Origin: Dehalococcoidia bacterium
GTDB lineage: Bacteria > Chloroflexota > Dehalococcoidia > Lucifugimonadales > Lucifugimonadaceae
Assembly (NCBI GenBank): GCA_009693115.1
Contig: SHXW01000003.1
Location: 1-64,000, forward strand
Reading direction: 5' to 3'
Length of the DNA: 64,000 nt
This document shows, one piece after another, positions 35,946 to 43,716 of this stretch. Positions within the stretch are counted from its first letter, which is position 1. The number at the start of each line of letters is the position of its first letter. A model generated the notes under the pieces. The model searched no databases. It was given only the letters and a program-made list of their open reading frames with translations, and was not told where the DNA came from. The position numbers and the translations under genes were made by a program.

Positions 35946-37154
35946 TCAGGGGCTGAAGGGCAGCAGGGCGTGTCGTCTCTCCGGGACCCGTGACCACGGC
36001 TCCACCTCCACAACTCTGTAAACAGGCGGCGTATGTCCGAGCCATGCCTGCATCTGGCCCATCGCCTCGGTGAGACCGGCCTCCCTCCGCAGGTCGGCCC
36101 AGAGTGATTCCTGTCTTCCCGACTCCCCGGTCAGGCCGCCGAAAGTGAGGCGAAGGTCTTCGATGGGGCCGGGCCAGGGCGAGACCGTATCGAGCTTCGC
36201 CTTGATCGCCAGGAACGCCCTGTCCTTCCGCGCAGGCTCCTTGAATGCCAGATGCACCGACCAGGGCGTGCGCTGAAACACGCGAGCGCCGAGGGTCGCA
36301 TCCTTTGCGCACATGCCCGCCAGCTCAGGCCTCCGGTAGGCGCGGGCGACCAGATTATCGAGGGCGGCCAGGATGACAGGCATGCTGACCGTCGCCGCAG
36401 GGAATGACAGGTATTCAGAGACCTCGGACGGGTTGCTGATGGGAATGAGAGGGCTGTCGTCCTTCCCGTTGGCAAGCTCCCAGACGAGGATTCCGTCCGG
36501 CCCGAACTGCCCCTGCATGGCGCTGACCGAGATGGCGGCGACATCACCCAGAGTATCCAGCCCGAAGGTCTGCAGGCGTTGGACAAGCCAGTAAAGCCCC
36601 GGCTGCCTGTCGAGCAGCAGGCTGACTGGAAAAGCCGACAGGAACCTGCCGGGCTCGCCAACAACCTTCCGTGCGCTATGGGGTTTGCTTATCGAGGCGG
36701 CGACGAAAGCCAGCCACTTATTCGGCCCCACTCCGACCCGGAGGTCAAAGATGGGGGCCACGGAACCCAGGGCGGTCACGACACGCGCGTCATTGCCGTA
36801 CAGCCTTTCCGCTCCCGCGATGTTGACGTATGCCGCGCCGAGGCCTCCGTCTTCCACTTCCGGGATCCGTGCGTCAAGGCCATCCAGGATTTCCGAGAAG
36901 GCAGACCGGCAGGCCGCGATGTCCGCATCTGCCACGAGAGCAGTTGGATGGCGGGACAGCGCCTGGTCAACCGGCATGCCCCTTGAAACGCCCTCAAGCC
37001 CCGGCGACCAGTCGAGGACGGCGCGCTCTTGAACGATCAGGAGGTTCTCTTTTTTCGTCTGCAGCCCCTCTCGACGGCGCGTCTCGACCTGCCACATGAA
37101 GTGAGGCAGAAGGATGCAGGCTATGGACCTGATCGAGTCACCCAGCAAGGCCAC
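35946..37154 (-). CDS. imuB: ImuB-like Y-family DNA polymerase homologue
   Basis: A 402-residue Y-family protein. IRSIACILLPHFMWQVETRR replaces the usual DMDAFFA strand, and the second catalytic motif reads AYVNIAGAERLYG instead of SxDEAYLD; both lack the acidic triad, as in ImuB, a catalytically dead adaptor that links DnaE2 to the beta clamp. Downstream GPNKWLAFVAASISKP and FGLDTLGDVAAIS match the palm and thumb helix-hairpin-helix. I choose the GTG at 37154, preceded by GGGAGCGACG. It is divergent from the SRAP gene and heads an operon with dnaE2. No imuA is present here. Confidence 0.87.
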   Translation of the reverse strand: MALLGDSIRSIACILLPHFMWQVETRRREGLQTKKENLLIVQERAVLDWSPGLEGVSRGMPVDQALSRHPTALVADADIAACRSAFSEILDGLDARIPEVEDGGLGAAYVNIAGAERLYGNDARVVTALGSVAPIFDLRVGVGPNKWLAFVAASISKPHSARKVVGEPGRFLSAFPVSLLLDRQPGLYWLVQRLQTFGLDTLGDVAAISVSAMQGQFGPDGILVWELANGKDDSPLIPISNPSEVSEYLSFPAATVSMPVILAALDNLVARAYRRPELAGMCAKDATLGARVFQRTPWSVHLAFKEPARKDRAFLAIKAKLDTVSPWPGPIEDLRLTFGGLTGESGRQESLWADLRREAGLTEAMGQMQAWLGHTPPVYRVVEVEPWSRVPERRHALLPFSP

Positions 37155-37222
37155 CGTCGCTCCCGTTCCTTCCTTGTCCCTGACATGGTCCCTGATATGC
37201 AGATGCAGGGGATGGCATAATA

Positions 37223-37234
37223 GAACATGCGTGC
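37223..37234. promoter_or_regulatory. Candidate LexA (SOS) box
   Basis: GAACATGCGTGC differs by one base from the Gram-positive-type palindrome GAAC-N4-GTTC. It lies about 70 bp upstream of imuB and 120 bp upstream of the divergent SRAP gene. The operator used by this lineage is unknown to me, so this is a motif match only. Confidence 0.35.
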
Positions 37235-37270
37235 TAGCAGCGCCAAACAGGAGTGTCCCGCCTGTGCCAG

Positions 37271-37301
37271 AACAGGCAGAACACAGGCAGAACACAGGCA
37301 G
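37271..37301. repeat. Short tandem repeats in the imuB/SRAP intergenic region
   Basis: Three direct units, AACAGGCAG (37271-37279), AACACAGGCAG (37280-37290) and AACACAGGCAG (37291-37301). Each is preceded by G, giving GAAC half-sites at 37270, 37279 and 37290. They lie 56-87 bp before the SRAP start codon. Confidence 0.7.
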
Positions 37302-37356
37302 CCTGTACGCCCGTGATGGCCTTCGCCGGTGCACCTGAGAGCGGTAAACTGCGGCC

Positions 37357-38040
37357 ATGTGCGGCAGGTTCGTTTACATGGCCGTTGACGGCCTTTATCT
37401 GCGGTTCAGGATCGCCGGCGGATCATCCACCAGGCCCGAACTCCATCGCGCCTTCGGCCAGGAGCACCCCGTCACGCCACGGTTCAACATCGCCCCCACA
37501 CAGCAGGTCATCACGGTTACGAACGGGACGGGCGACAGGCGGGCGGAGGCGATGCGCTGGGGGTACGTTCCGGGCTGGGCGAAGGAGGGCCAGAAACTCC
37601 CTCTGAACATCAACGCAAGGGACGACCGCCTGGTTCAGTCAGCCATGTGGCGCACGCCACTCCGGAAGTCCCGCTGCCTTGTGCCGGCGGACGGCTACTA
37701 CGAATGGCGCAGGGATGGCAGGGCGCGGCACCCCGTGTTCTTCCGGCGCAAGGACCGGGCCACGTTTTCATTCGCTGGCCTCTACGACCCGGACACCCGT
37801 TCGTGCGCCGTCATAACAACCAGCGCCAATGAACTGGTCGCGAGCGTCCATGACCGGATGCCCGCGATGCTGGATGAAGAGGCGGAAAGCCTGTGGCTGG
37901 ACCCGCTTACGCAGTCACCGGAGCAGTTGCTGCCCCTGGTGCGGCCCTTCCCGTCGGATGAACTCGAAGCCTGCCCGGTGAGTCCGCTCGTGAACTCAGT
38001 GGCGAACGACACACCGGCGTGCATCATCCCCGCAGGGTAG
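37357..38040 (+). CDS. SOS response-associated peptidase, SRAP/HMCES family
   Basis: A 227-residue SRAP protein (YedK/HMCES) that crosslinks covalently to abasic sites in single-stranded DNA. The nucleophile Cys2 is exposed once the initiator Met is removed (MCGRFVYM). Other signatures are PRFNIAPTQQV, MRWGYVPGWAKEG, NINARDD, CLVPADGYYEWRR with the active-site Glu, and VHDRMPAML with the His. NARDD replaces the more common NARxE. It is divergent from the imuB operon, which fits a DNA-damage role. Confidence 0.93.
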   Translation: MCGRFVYMAVDGLYLRFRIAGGSSTRPELHRAFGQEHPVTPRFNIAPTQQVITVTNGTGDRRAEAMRWGYVPGWAKEGQKLPLNINARDDRLVQSAMWRTPLRKSRCLVPADGYYEWRRDGRARHPVFFRRKDRATFSFAGLYDPDTRSCAVITTSANELVASVHDRMPAMLDEEAESLWLDPLTQSPEQLLPLVRPFPSDELEACPVSPLVNSVANDTPACIIPAG

Positions 38041-38172
38041 CCGGACTGCTGACGGCAGGCCGGCGCGGCAGGCGGCGGGGGCGGGAACGGAACGGAACCG
38101 GTTAACTTAACGGGAACAGGGCTGGCAGGCAGGCTGATTCCGGGCATGGTTGCTGTCAAAACCACTGTCAAA

Positions 38173-38200
38173 GAGGCCCGGCGTGGATACGCCGGGCCTC
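38173..38200 (-). terminator. Terminator downstream of tRNA-Pro
   Basis: An 11-bp perfect stem (38173-38183 with 38190-38200, GAGGCCCGGCG/CGCCGGGCCTC) with a 6-nt loop, followed on the minus strand by TTTGACAG. It lies 22 nt past the 3' end of the tRNA. The T-tract is short. Confidence 0.75.
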
Positions 38201-38222
38201 TCAAGCCGAGTTCAATTGTGGT

Positions 38223-38298
38223 TGGTCGGGGAGCCGGGGCTCGAACCCGGGACCTCAGCGTCCCGAACGCTGCGCGCTACCAGCTGCGCTACTCCCCG
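38223..38298 (-). tRNA. tRNA-Pro (CGG anticodon)
   Basis: A 76-nt cloverleaf on the minus strand: acceptor CGGGGAG/CTCCCCG, D arm GCGC...GCGC, anticodon stem CAGCG/CGCTG around loop TTCGGGA (anticodon CGG), T arm CCGGG-TTCGAGC-CCCGG, discriminator A and an encoded CCA end. It closely matches bacterial tRNA-Pro(CGG). A terminator hairpin follows. Confidence 0.97.
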
Positions 38299-38369
38299 AA
38301 GATGTGCACCCCGACGATTATACGGGCGAAGCGGCGGGAAGCACGTGGAGGCCACGCGCCTTCCTCGCA

Positions 38370-38392
38370 CCCTCCCCCATCAAGGGGGAGGA
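38370..38392. repeat. Short palindromic repeat, family D
   Basis: CCCTCCCCC-ATCAA-GGGGGAGG, just downstream of the hydroxyacid dehydrogenase stop codon at 38401; third clear copy of this palindrome. Confidence 0.6.
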
Positions 38393-38400
38393 GACGGCGC

Positions 38401-39396
38401 CTACACGGGCGGGACGATGGAGAGGACCTCCCCGCCGCGGGCAAGGCGCGAGATGTTCGCCACCACGAACTCCGCAGCGTTGATGTTGGACTCGATGGCC
38501 CGCGTCGCCAGATGAGGCGTGACGACCACGTTCTGCATCTTGAGCAGCGGGTTGTCCATGCTCACGGGTTCGATCTCAGTCACATCAAGGCCTGCGCCGA
38601 AGATCGTCTTCTTCTGCACCGCCCGGATCAACGCAGCCTCATCCACGACAGGCCCGCGGCAGGTGTTGACCAGGATGGCGGTGGGCTTCATGAGCGCGAA
38701 CTCGCGGTCGGACATCATGTGCTTCGTCGTGCGTTCAAGCGGCACGTGCAGGGTGACGATGTCCGACGTGGACAAGAGCGTCTCGAAGCTCACGCGCCTC
38801 GCTCCCGATGCCTGCTCGTACTCGGCTGCGAACTTCGTGACGTCATGGAACACGACATCGCACTCCCAGCCCTGGAGGCGCTTTGCCACCCGCGACCCGA
38901 TACGGCCCAGCCCGACGATGCCAACCCGCTTGCCGACGAGTGTGTGGTACTCCTCGGGCGCACCCTTCACGCCGTCCATCCACGTCCCGGCCTTGACGCT
39001 GGCGATCTGGACATCAAGCTTGCGGTACACGGAGAACATGAGGGCGATGGCGTGTTCGGCCACAGCGACAGCGTTCGCGCCGCCGTTGTTGGCGACACGC
39101 ACGCCCATTTCTGCGAGCGCGGTCTTGTCCAGCCAGTCGGTGCCTGCGCTGCCCGTCTGGACAAGCTTGAGGTCCGGCAGCTTCCTGATGAGGTCCGTCG
39201 TGAAGGAGCGCGGCACGCCGGGGTGGATGGCTATGGCGCCCTTGCACTCCTTCGCCAGATCTGCCTCTGAAAGCGCGGCGTCTGCGAATTTGAACACGAC
39301 TGCATCGCCGTTCTGCTTCGCCAGCAGGTTCAGGGTGTCCAGCCGGGCGCGGGAGTCTGCGTTGTCCTTTGCTAGAAAGACCGCCTCTTTGGACAT
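38401..39396 (-). CDS. D-isomer-specific 2-hydroxyacid dehydrogenase
   Basis: A 331-residue NAD-dependent dehydrogenase interconverting 2-ketoacids and D-2-hydroxyacids. The Rossmann motif is VGIVGLGRIGSRVAKRL; the catalytic set is Arg in VNTCRGPVVDE, Glu in LDVTEIEPV and His in VVVTPHLATRA. An HP-less N-terminal domain and about 330 residues match the glyoxylate/hydroxypyruvate reductase or phosphoglycerate dehydrogenase-like group without the ACT domain. GAGGTGAG lies 8 nt before the ATG. It is divergent from thrB-lysC; the substrate is unknown. Confidence 0.9.
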   Translation of the reverse strand: MSKEAVFLAKDNADSRARLDTLNLLAKQNGDAVVFKFADAALSEADLAKECKGAIAIHPGVPRSFTTDLIRKLPDLKLVQTGSAGTDWLDKTALAEMGVRVANNGGANAVAVAEHAIALMFSVYRKLDVQIASVKAGTWMDGVKGAPEEYHTLVGKRVGIVGLGRIGSRVAKRLQGWECDVVFHDVTKFAAEYEQASGARRVSFETLLSTSDIVTLHVPLERTTKHMMSDREFALMKPTAILVNTCRGPVVDEAALIRAVQKKTIFGAGLDVTEIEPVSMDNPLLKMQNVVVTPHLATRAIESNINAAEFVVANISRLARGGEVLSIVPPV

Positions 39397-39542
39397 GTGT
39401 GGCTCACCTCGTGCTAATGGCCGGTTGTCGGGTCATGGCGTCCGCATTTCATCTGTTGCTTGTTTCCGCCAGCGTCCAGCGGGCAGAGGTCCCTCGCCAT
39501 GCATGGAAGACCTCGCCCAATTGGGAGTCGTCCCAGATGGCG

Positions 39543-39570
39543 TTAAAGACTCTGGCTGCGGGATTATACT
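39543..39570 (+). promoter_or_regulatory. Possible sigma-70-type promoter for thrB-lysC
   Basis: TTAAAG (39543-39548) and TATACT (39565-39570), 16 bp apart, about 107 bp upstream of thrB. The -10 element matches five of six consensus bases; the -35 is weak. The 280-bp divergent gap holds no gene. Confidence 0.3.
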
Positions 39571-39676
39571 TGCAAGGTTGTGGCTGAACACGGCGGGACC
39601 CGGAACCGCGCCCACAGGGCGCCCGCAGGCCTTCTCCCTTGCGGACCACCACCCTGCACAGCCATCTTGAGCGATA

Positions 39677-40573
39677 TTGGACACAGTCACTGTACGCGTC
39701 CCCGCCACCACCGCCAACCTGGGACCGGGGTTCGACTGCATCGGCCTCGCGCTTGACCTCTGGAACGAGGTCACGGTCGAGCGCGGCGCGTTCGGCGTCA
39801 CGAGCCACGGCGAAGGCGAACGAGAGCTGCCGTCCGACGCCCGCAACCTGGTGGTCACCGGAGCCAGGGCCGCCTTTACCGCAGCGGGCAAGCCCATGCC
39901 TCCTCTCAAGTTCACCTGCCGCAACGCCATCCCGCACGGGCGCGGCCTGGGCAGCAGTTCTGCGGCCATAGTCGGGGGCCTGCTGGCCGGCGCCGCGCTC
40001 GCCGGGCTGGATACAGACCTCCCCCACCTGCTCAAGCTGGCGGCGGACATCGAAGGCCACCCTGACAATGTTGCCCCGGCCCTCTACGGCGGGTGCTGCA
40101 TAGGTGTCCACGATGGCGAAGAGTGGTCAGTGGGCCAGGTGCCCCTGCCGCAGGGGCTACACGCCGTCGTCTTCGTGCCCGAGGCCCAGAAGAACACGAA
40201 TGAGATGCGCTCCCAGCTCGCGCCGCAGGTGTCTCGGCAGGACGCCATTTACAACATCGGCCGCGCCGCTCTGCTGGTGAACGCTCTTGCCACCGGCAGG
40301 CTGGAGTTGCTGAAGCAGGCGACACAGGACAGGCTGCACCAGCCGGCGCGCTCGCAGGTCTTCAGGGCGATGAACACGATCATCAAGGCTGCGCTGAACG
40401 GCGGGGCGCACGGAGCGTTCCTGTCCGGAGCCGGCCCTGCGGTGCTCGCTCTAACGACCGGGCGGGAAGTGACCGTGAATTACGAAATGTGCGAGGCGGC
40501 CCGCCTGCACCAGCTTCCGGGCAAGGGCATGATTCTCAGGGTGGCCCTGAAGGGCGCTCATGTTGTTGAGTGA
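39677..40573 (+). CDS. thrB: Homoserine kinase
   Basis: A 298-residue GHMP-superfamily kinase phosphorylating homoserine for threonine synthesis. RVPATTANLGPGFDCIGLAL is the N-terminal signature, IPHGRGLGSSSAAIVGG the ATP-binding GHMP loop, and GAHGAFLSGAGPAVLAL the third motif. The only start that keeps the first strand is TTG at 39677, with a weak ribosome site. It is followed after 18 nt by aspartate kinase, so the two steps of aspartate-family synthesis are likely co-transcribed. Confidence 0.94.
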   Translation: MDTVTVRVPATTANLGPGFDCIGLALDLWNEVTVERGAFGVTSHGEGERELPSDARNLVVTGARAAFTAAGKPMPPLKFTCRNAIPHGRGLGSSSAAIVGGLLAGAALAGLDTDLPHLLKLAADIEGHPDNVAPALYGGCCIGVHDGEEWSVGQVPLPQGLHAVVFVPEAQKNTNEMRSQLAPQVSRQDAIYNIGRAALLVNALATGRLELLKQATQDRLHQPARSQVFRAMNTIIKAALNGGAHGAFLSGAGPAVLALTTGREVTVNYEMCEAARLHQLPGKGMILRVALKGAHVVE

Positions 40574-40591
40574 TGCCCTGGGGGCAACAGC

Positions 40592-41875
40592 TTGGACTAC
40601 ACAGGCGCATCATTCCTGACTGGATCTAAAGTGAACGGACCGCACCGGAAAGTCATCGTCCAGAAGTACGGAGGCAGTTCCGTTGCCGACGCCCAGAAGA
40701 TCGGCGGCGTCGCCAGCCGCGTCTGCCGCCGCCGGGATGACGGCGTTGACCTCGTCGTCGTCGTCTCTGCCATGGGAGACACGACCGACGGCCTGATAAC
40801 GCTGGCGCGCGCTGTCGTGGGCACGGCGTCCTCCCCGGACCCGCGGGAGATGGACACCCTCCTCTCCACTGGCGAACTGGTCAGCGCAACACTCATGGCG
40901 ATGGCGATCAAGGCGCGCGGATATGAGGTGATCAGCCTGAGCGGCATCCAGGCGGGGATCAGGACGGATGCCACGCACGGGTCAGCGCGTATTGCGGACA
41001 TAGACACAGGGCGCCTTCAGGCCGAACTTGACGCCGGGCGCGTGGTCATAGTCGCCGGGTTCCAGGGACTCTCTGACAACGGTGATGTCACGACGCTGGG
41101 CCGCGGCGGTTCTGACACCACAGCAGTCGCCCTCGCGGCTGCGCTCAAGGCGGAGAGGTGCGAGATCTACACGGACGTTGACGGCATCTATACGACCGAC
41201 CCGCGACTTGTGCCCGATGCCCGCAAACTCAGGGAGATCGGGTACGAAGAGATGCTTGAGATGGCGGTGCTTGGTGCGAAAATGAACCCGCGCTCGATAG
41301 AGCTGGCGGCGGTGTACGGTGTGCCTGTCCTGGTGGCGTCTTCCTTCGTCGATGCGCCCGGCACACTTATCCACGGAGGAGTCTCGACTATGGAGGTCCG
41401 CAGGGCGGTCACTGGAATCGCGGTGGACCGCAACATCGCCAAGATCACAGTCCGGGGAGTGCCGGACAGACCCGGGGCCGCGGCCGCGATCTTTGAGCCT
41501 CTGGCCGAAGCGGGCGTCAGCGTGGACGTGATCGTGCAGAACTCGCCGCAGGGCGGGGTCTCAGACATGTCCTTCTCAGTGTCAGAGGGAGATTTCCAGA
41601 GGGCGAGGGAGATCCTGGAGAATGGCCTTAAGGCGGGGCACTCCGGCGTGCTCGCCCAGAGCGGGTTGGCGAAGGTGAGCATCGTCGGCACAGGCATGCA
41701 GAACTCGCCCGGATACGCGGCCCGGATGTTCCGCGCCCTGGGGGACGCGAACGTGAACATCGAACTCGTCACAACCTCTGAGATCCGCATCACCTGCCTG
41801 GTGAGAAAAGAGCAGGTGCAGGCCGCGGCGCAGGCCCTTCACCGCGTATTTGAACTGGAGAAGCCCGGGGCCTGA
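40592..41875 (+). CDS. lysC: Aspartate kinase
   Basis: A 427-residue aspartokinase catalysing the first step to Lys, Thr and Met. VIVQKYGGSSVADAQKI and the SARIADIDTG loop mark the kinase domain; TLGRGGSDTTAVALAAAL and YTDVDGIYTTDPRLV are the nucleotide sites. Two ACT domains (ITVRGVPDRPGAAAAIFEPL and VSIVGTGMQNSPGYAARMFR) bind effectors such as lysine or threonine, so feedback control is expected. The start is TTG at 40592 or GTG at 40631; the latter fits the usual N terminus. Confidence 0.95.
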   Translation: MDYTGASFLTGSKVNGPHRKVIVQKYGGSSVADAQKIGGVASRVCRRRDDGVDLVVVVSAMGDTTDGLITLARAVVGTASSPDPREMDTLLSTGELVSATLMAMAIKARGYEVISLSGIQAGIRTDATHGSARIADIDTGRLQAELDAGRVVIVAGFQGLSDNGDVTTLGRGGSDTTAVALAAALKAERCEIYTDVDGIYTTDPRLVPDARKLREIGYEEMLEMAVLGAKMNPRSIELAAVYGVPVLVASSFVDAPGTLIHGGVSTMEVRRAVTGIAVDRNIAKITVRGVPDRPGAAAAIFEPLAEAGVSVDVIVQNSPQGGVSDMSFSVSEGDFQRAREILENGLKAGHSGVLAQSGLAKVSIVGTGMQNSPGYAARMFRALGDANVNIELVTTSEIRITCLVRKEQVQAAAQALHRVFELEKPGA

Positions 41876-41904
41876 GGCTGCGAGCCCTCCCGCCCTGAAC
41901 ACAG

Positions 41905-42648
41905 TTGAGCAAACTCTTCCTCAGCATCGTGGTACCCGCCTACAACGAGGAAGCGCGGATAGGGGCCGGACTTGAAAGGCTGACGGCCTATCTCAACACC
42001 CGGCCATGGAGTTGGGAACTGCTTATCGTGGACGATGGCTCGGGAGACCGCACCGTCGAGATCGTCCGCAACTTCGCCGCCCTGGAGCCGCGCGTGAAAC
42101 TCATCAACGCTCCCCACGGCGGCAAGGGCGCTGCGGTCAAGCGCGGCCTGTCGGAGGCACAGGGCGAGTGGCGGTTCATGTGCGACGCCGATCTTTCGAT
42201 GCCGCCGGAACATATCGACCGTTTCTTCGCCGGAGAGGGTGGCAGGCCAAGGTTCGATGTCTCTATCGGGTCTCGAGAAGCGCCCGGCGCAAACCGCATC
42301 GGCGAACCGCTGAAACGCCACATATACGGCCGCCTGTTCAACTACCTGGTCCAGGCCGTCGCTCTTCGGGGCATCAGGGACACGCAGTGCGGGTTCAAGC
42401 TGTTAAGCGCAGAGGCGGTCGAGACCATCTTCCCGCGCCAGCGCCTGCTTGGGCTGGGCTTTGATGTTGAAGTGCTTTTCCTTGCCCGCAAGGCGGGGTT
42501 CACCATCGGCGAGATAGCGATTGACTGGCGCTACGAGGGGCAGAGCAAGGTCACGCTCAGCAAGGGCGCCCTCGGGTTCTTTGACGTGGTGCGTGTCCGG
42601 CTGAACCACCTGGGTGGCCGCTACCGCGGCATCAGGAGGGCGAAGTGA
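41905..42648 (+). CDS. Family 2 glycosyltransferase, dolichyl-phosphate glucosyltransferase (ALG5)-like
   Basis: A 247-residue GT-A enzyme. LSIVVPAYNEEARIGAGLER and LLIVDDGSGDRTVEI bind the nucleotide sugar; MCDADLSMPPEHID holds the metal-binding DxD. RDTQCGFKLLS and the C-terminal WRYEGQSKVTLSKG match the ALG5-like subfamily that makes polyprenyl-phosphate-glucose. No membrane helices follow, unlike ArnC-type enzymes. The start is TTG. Its stop overlaps the start of the next glycosyltransferase, a sign of translational coupling. Confidence 0.87.
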   Translation: MSKLFLSIVVPAYNEEARIGAGLERLTAYLNTRPWSWELLIVDDGSGDRTVEIVRNFAALEPRVKLINAPHGGKGAAVKRGLSEAQGEWRFMCDADLSMPPEHIDRFFAGEGGRPRFDVSIGSREAPGANRIGEPLKRHIYGRLFNYLVQAVALRGIRDTQCGFKLLSAEAVETIFPRQRLLGLGFDVEVLFLARKAGFTIGEIAIDWRYEGQSKVTLSKGALGFFDVVRVRLNHLGGRYRGIRRAK

Positions 42649-43412
42649 CACTCACGCAAGGTGGCGGGCCTGAACGCGGCTCGGTGACGGGATGGGGAGG
42701 CCTGCGCGTGGCGGTAGTCGTCCCCACATACAACGAAGCACAGAACCTGCCGGAACTGATCGCGCAACTGGACGCCTTGAAGGTGGACGGGCTGGGCTAT
42801 GTCGTGGTGGACGATGGCTCTCCGGACGGCACGGGTGACGTGGCAGACACGCTCGCCGCGGCCCGGCAGGGGCGGTTCCTCGTCATCCACCGCAAGGGCA
42901 AGCAGGGGCTCGGGACGGCGTACGTGGCTGGTTTCAAGGCCGCGCTGGACGCAGGGGCGGAGTTCATCGTCGAGATGGATGCCGACCTGTCCCACCCGGT
43001 ATCGGAAGTCCCGGCCATGGTGGCGAAATTGAAGGAGGCGGACGTCGTCATCGGCTCCCGCTACCGGAAGGGCGGCAGCGTTGACCCCGGTTGGAGCTTC
43101 GTCCGCAAGCAGACGAGCGCATGGGGCAACCGCGGCATCCGCCTGATCATGGGCCTGAAGGTCAAAGATGCCACCTCAGGGTTCAAGTCGTTCCGCAGGG
43201 GGGCGCTGGAAAAGATTGGCCTGGACACGGTCAAGATCGCAGGCTACGGCTTTCAGGCAGAGGTCACCTATGCCTGCCAGAAGTCGGGGCTGCGGATAGT
43301 CGAGCACCCCTACGCCTTCATTGACCGCAAAGCCGGGAAGTCGAAGATGACCATGGGCATCGCCTTCGAGGCGTTTTATCGCCTCACCCTCATCCACCTG
43401 CGCGGGCGCTGA
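42645..43412 (+). CDS. Polyprenyl-phosphate mannosyltransferase (DPM1-like), family 2
   Basis: A 255-residue GT2 enzyme of dolichol-phosphate mannose synthase type: VVVPTYNEAQNLPELIAQL, VVVDDGSPDGTGDV, the DxD-bearing VEMDADLSHPVSEVP, IGSRYRKGGSVDPGW and the diagnostic DATSGFKSFRRGALEKI. It makes polyprenyl-phosphate-mannose, the usual donor for C-fold glycosyltransferases. It starts with GTG inside the previous gene (4-nt overlap GTGA). No C-terminal membrane domain is present. Confidence 0.9.
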   Translation: MTLTQGGGPERGSVTGWGGLRVAVVVPTYNEAQNLPELIAQLDALKVDGLGYVVVDDGSPDGTGDVADTLAAARQGRFLVIHRKGKQGLGTAYVAGFKAALDAGAEFIVEMDADLSHPVSEVPAMVAKLKEADVVIGSRYRKGGSVDPGWSFVRKQTSAWGNRGIRLIMGLKVKDATSGFKSFRRGALEKIGLDTVKIAGYGFQAEVTYACQKSGLRIVEHPYAFIDRKAGKSKMTMGIAFEAFYRLTLIHLRGR

Positions 43413-43716
43413 GACCGGACGCCATCCGCCTGAAGTGATTGGCGCGGGTGAGTTGGTGGATGTCAGACCTCAACCCCCACCCTCTCAGGGGAGATGCGCG
43501 ACCCGGAACCTGCGACCCGCTTTCGCAGGCAAGGCCCGACTGGTCTTTCTGTCCGGCACTCCTGCTGAAATGTGTGAAAACCCGCGCGTGTTTTCCTTTG
43601 ATGGACCGTGGGTCACTGCCTAGCATGCCCCGCAAACGCTCCATGGCACCCCGCACTGGCCGGAGCAGTTACCAGACAGTTCATTCCCCCGAACCTTTCG
43701 GGCAGTGGAGGCCGGA
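43413..43716. other. Gap with a partial family B repeat
   Basis: A partial family B element at 43500-43530 (CCTGCGACCCGCTTTCGCAG, identical to the hairpin core of the 4051-4106 copy), preceded by ACCCTCTCAGGGGAGA. No gene is recognised. Confidence 0.5.

Noticed and set aside
37270-37301. Possible CRISPR array
   Set aside because: Units are only 9-11 bp with no spacers; they are short tandem repeats.
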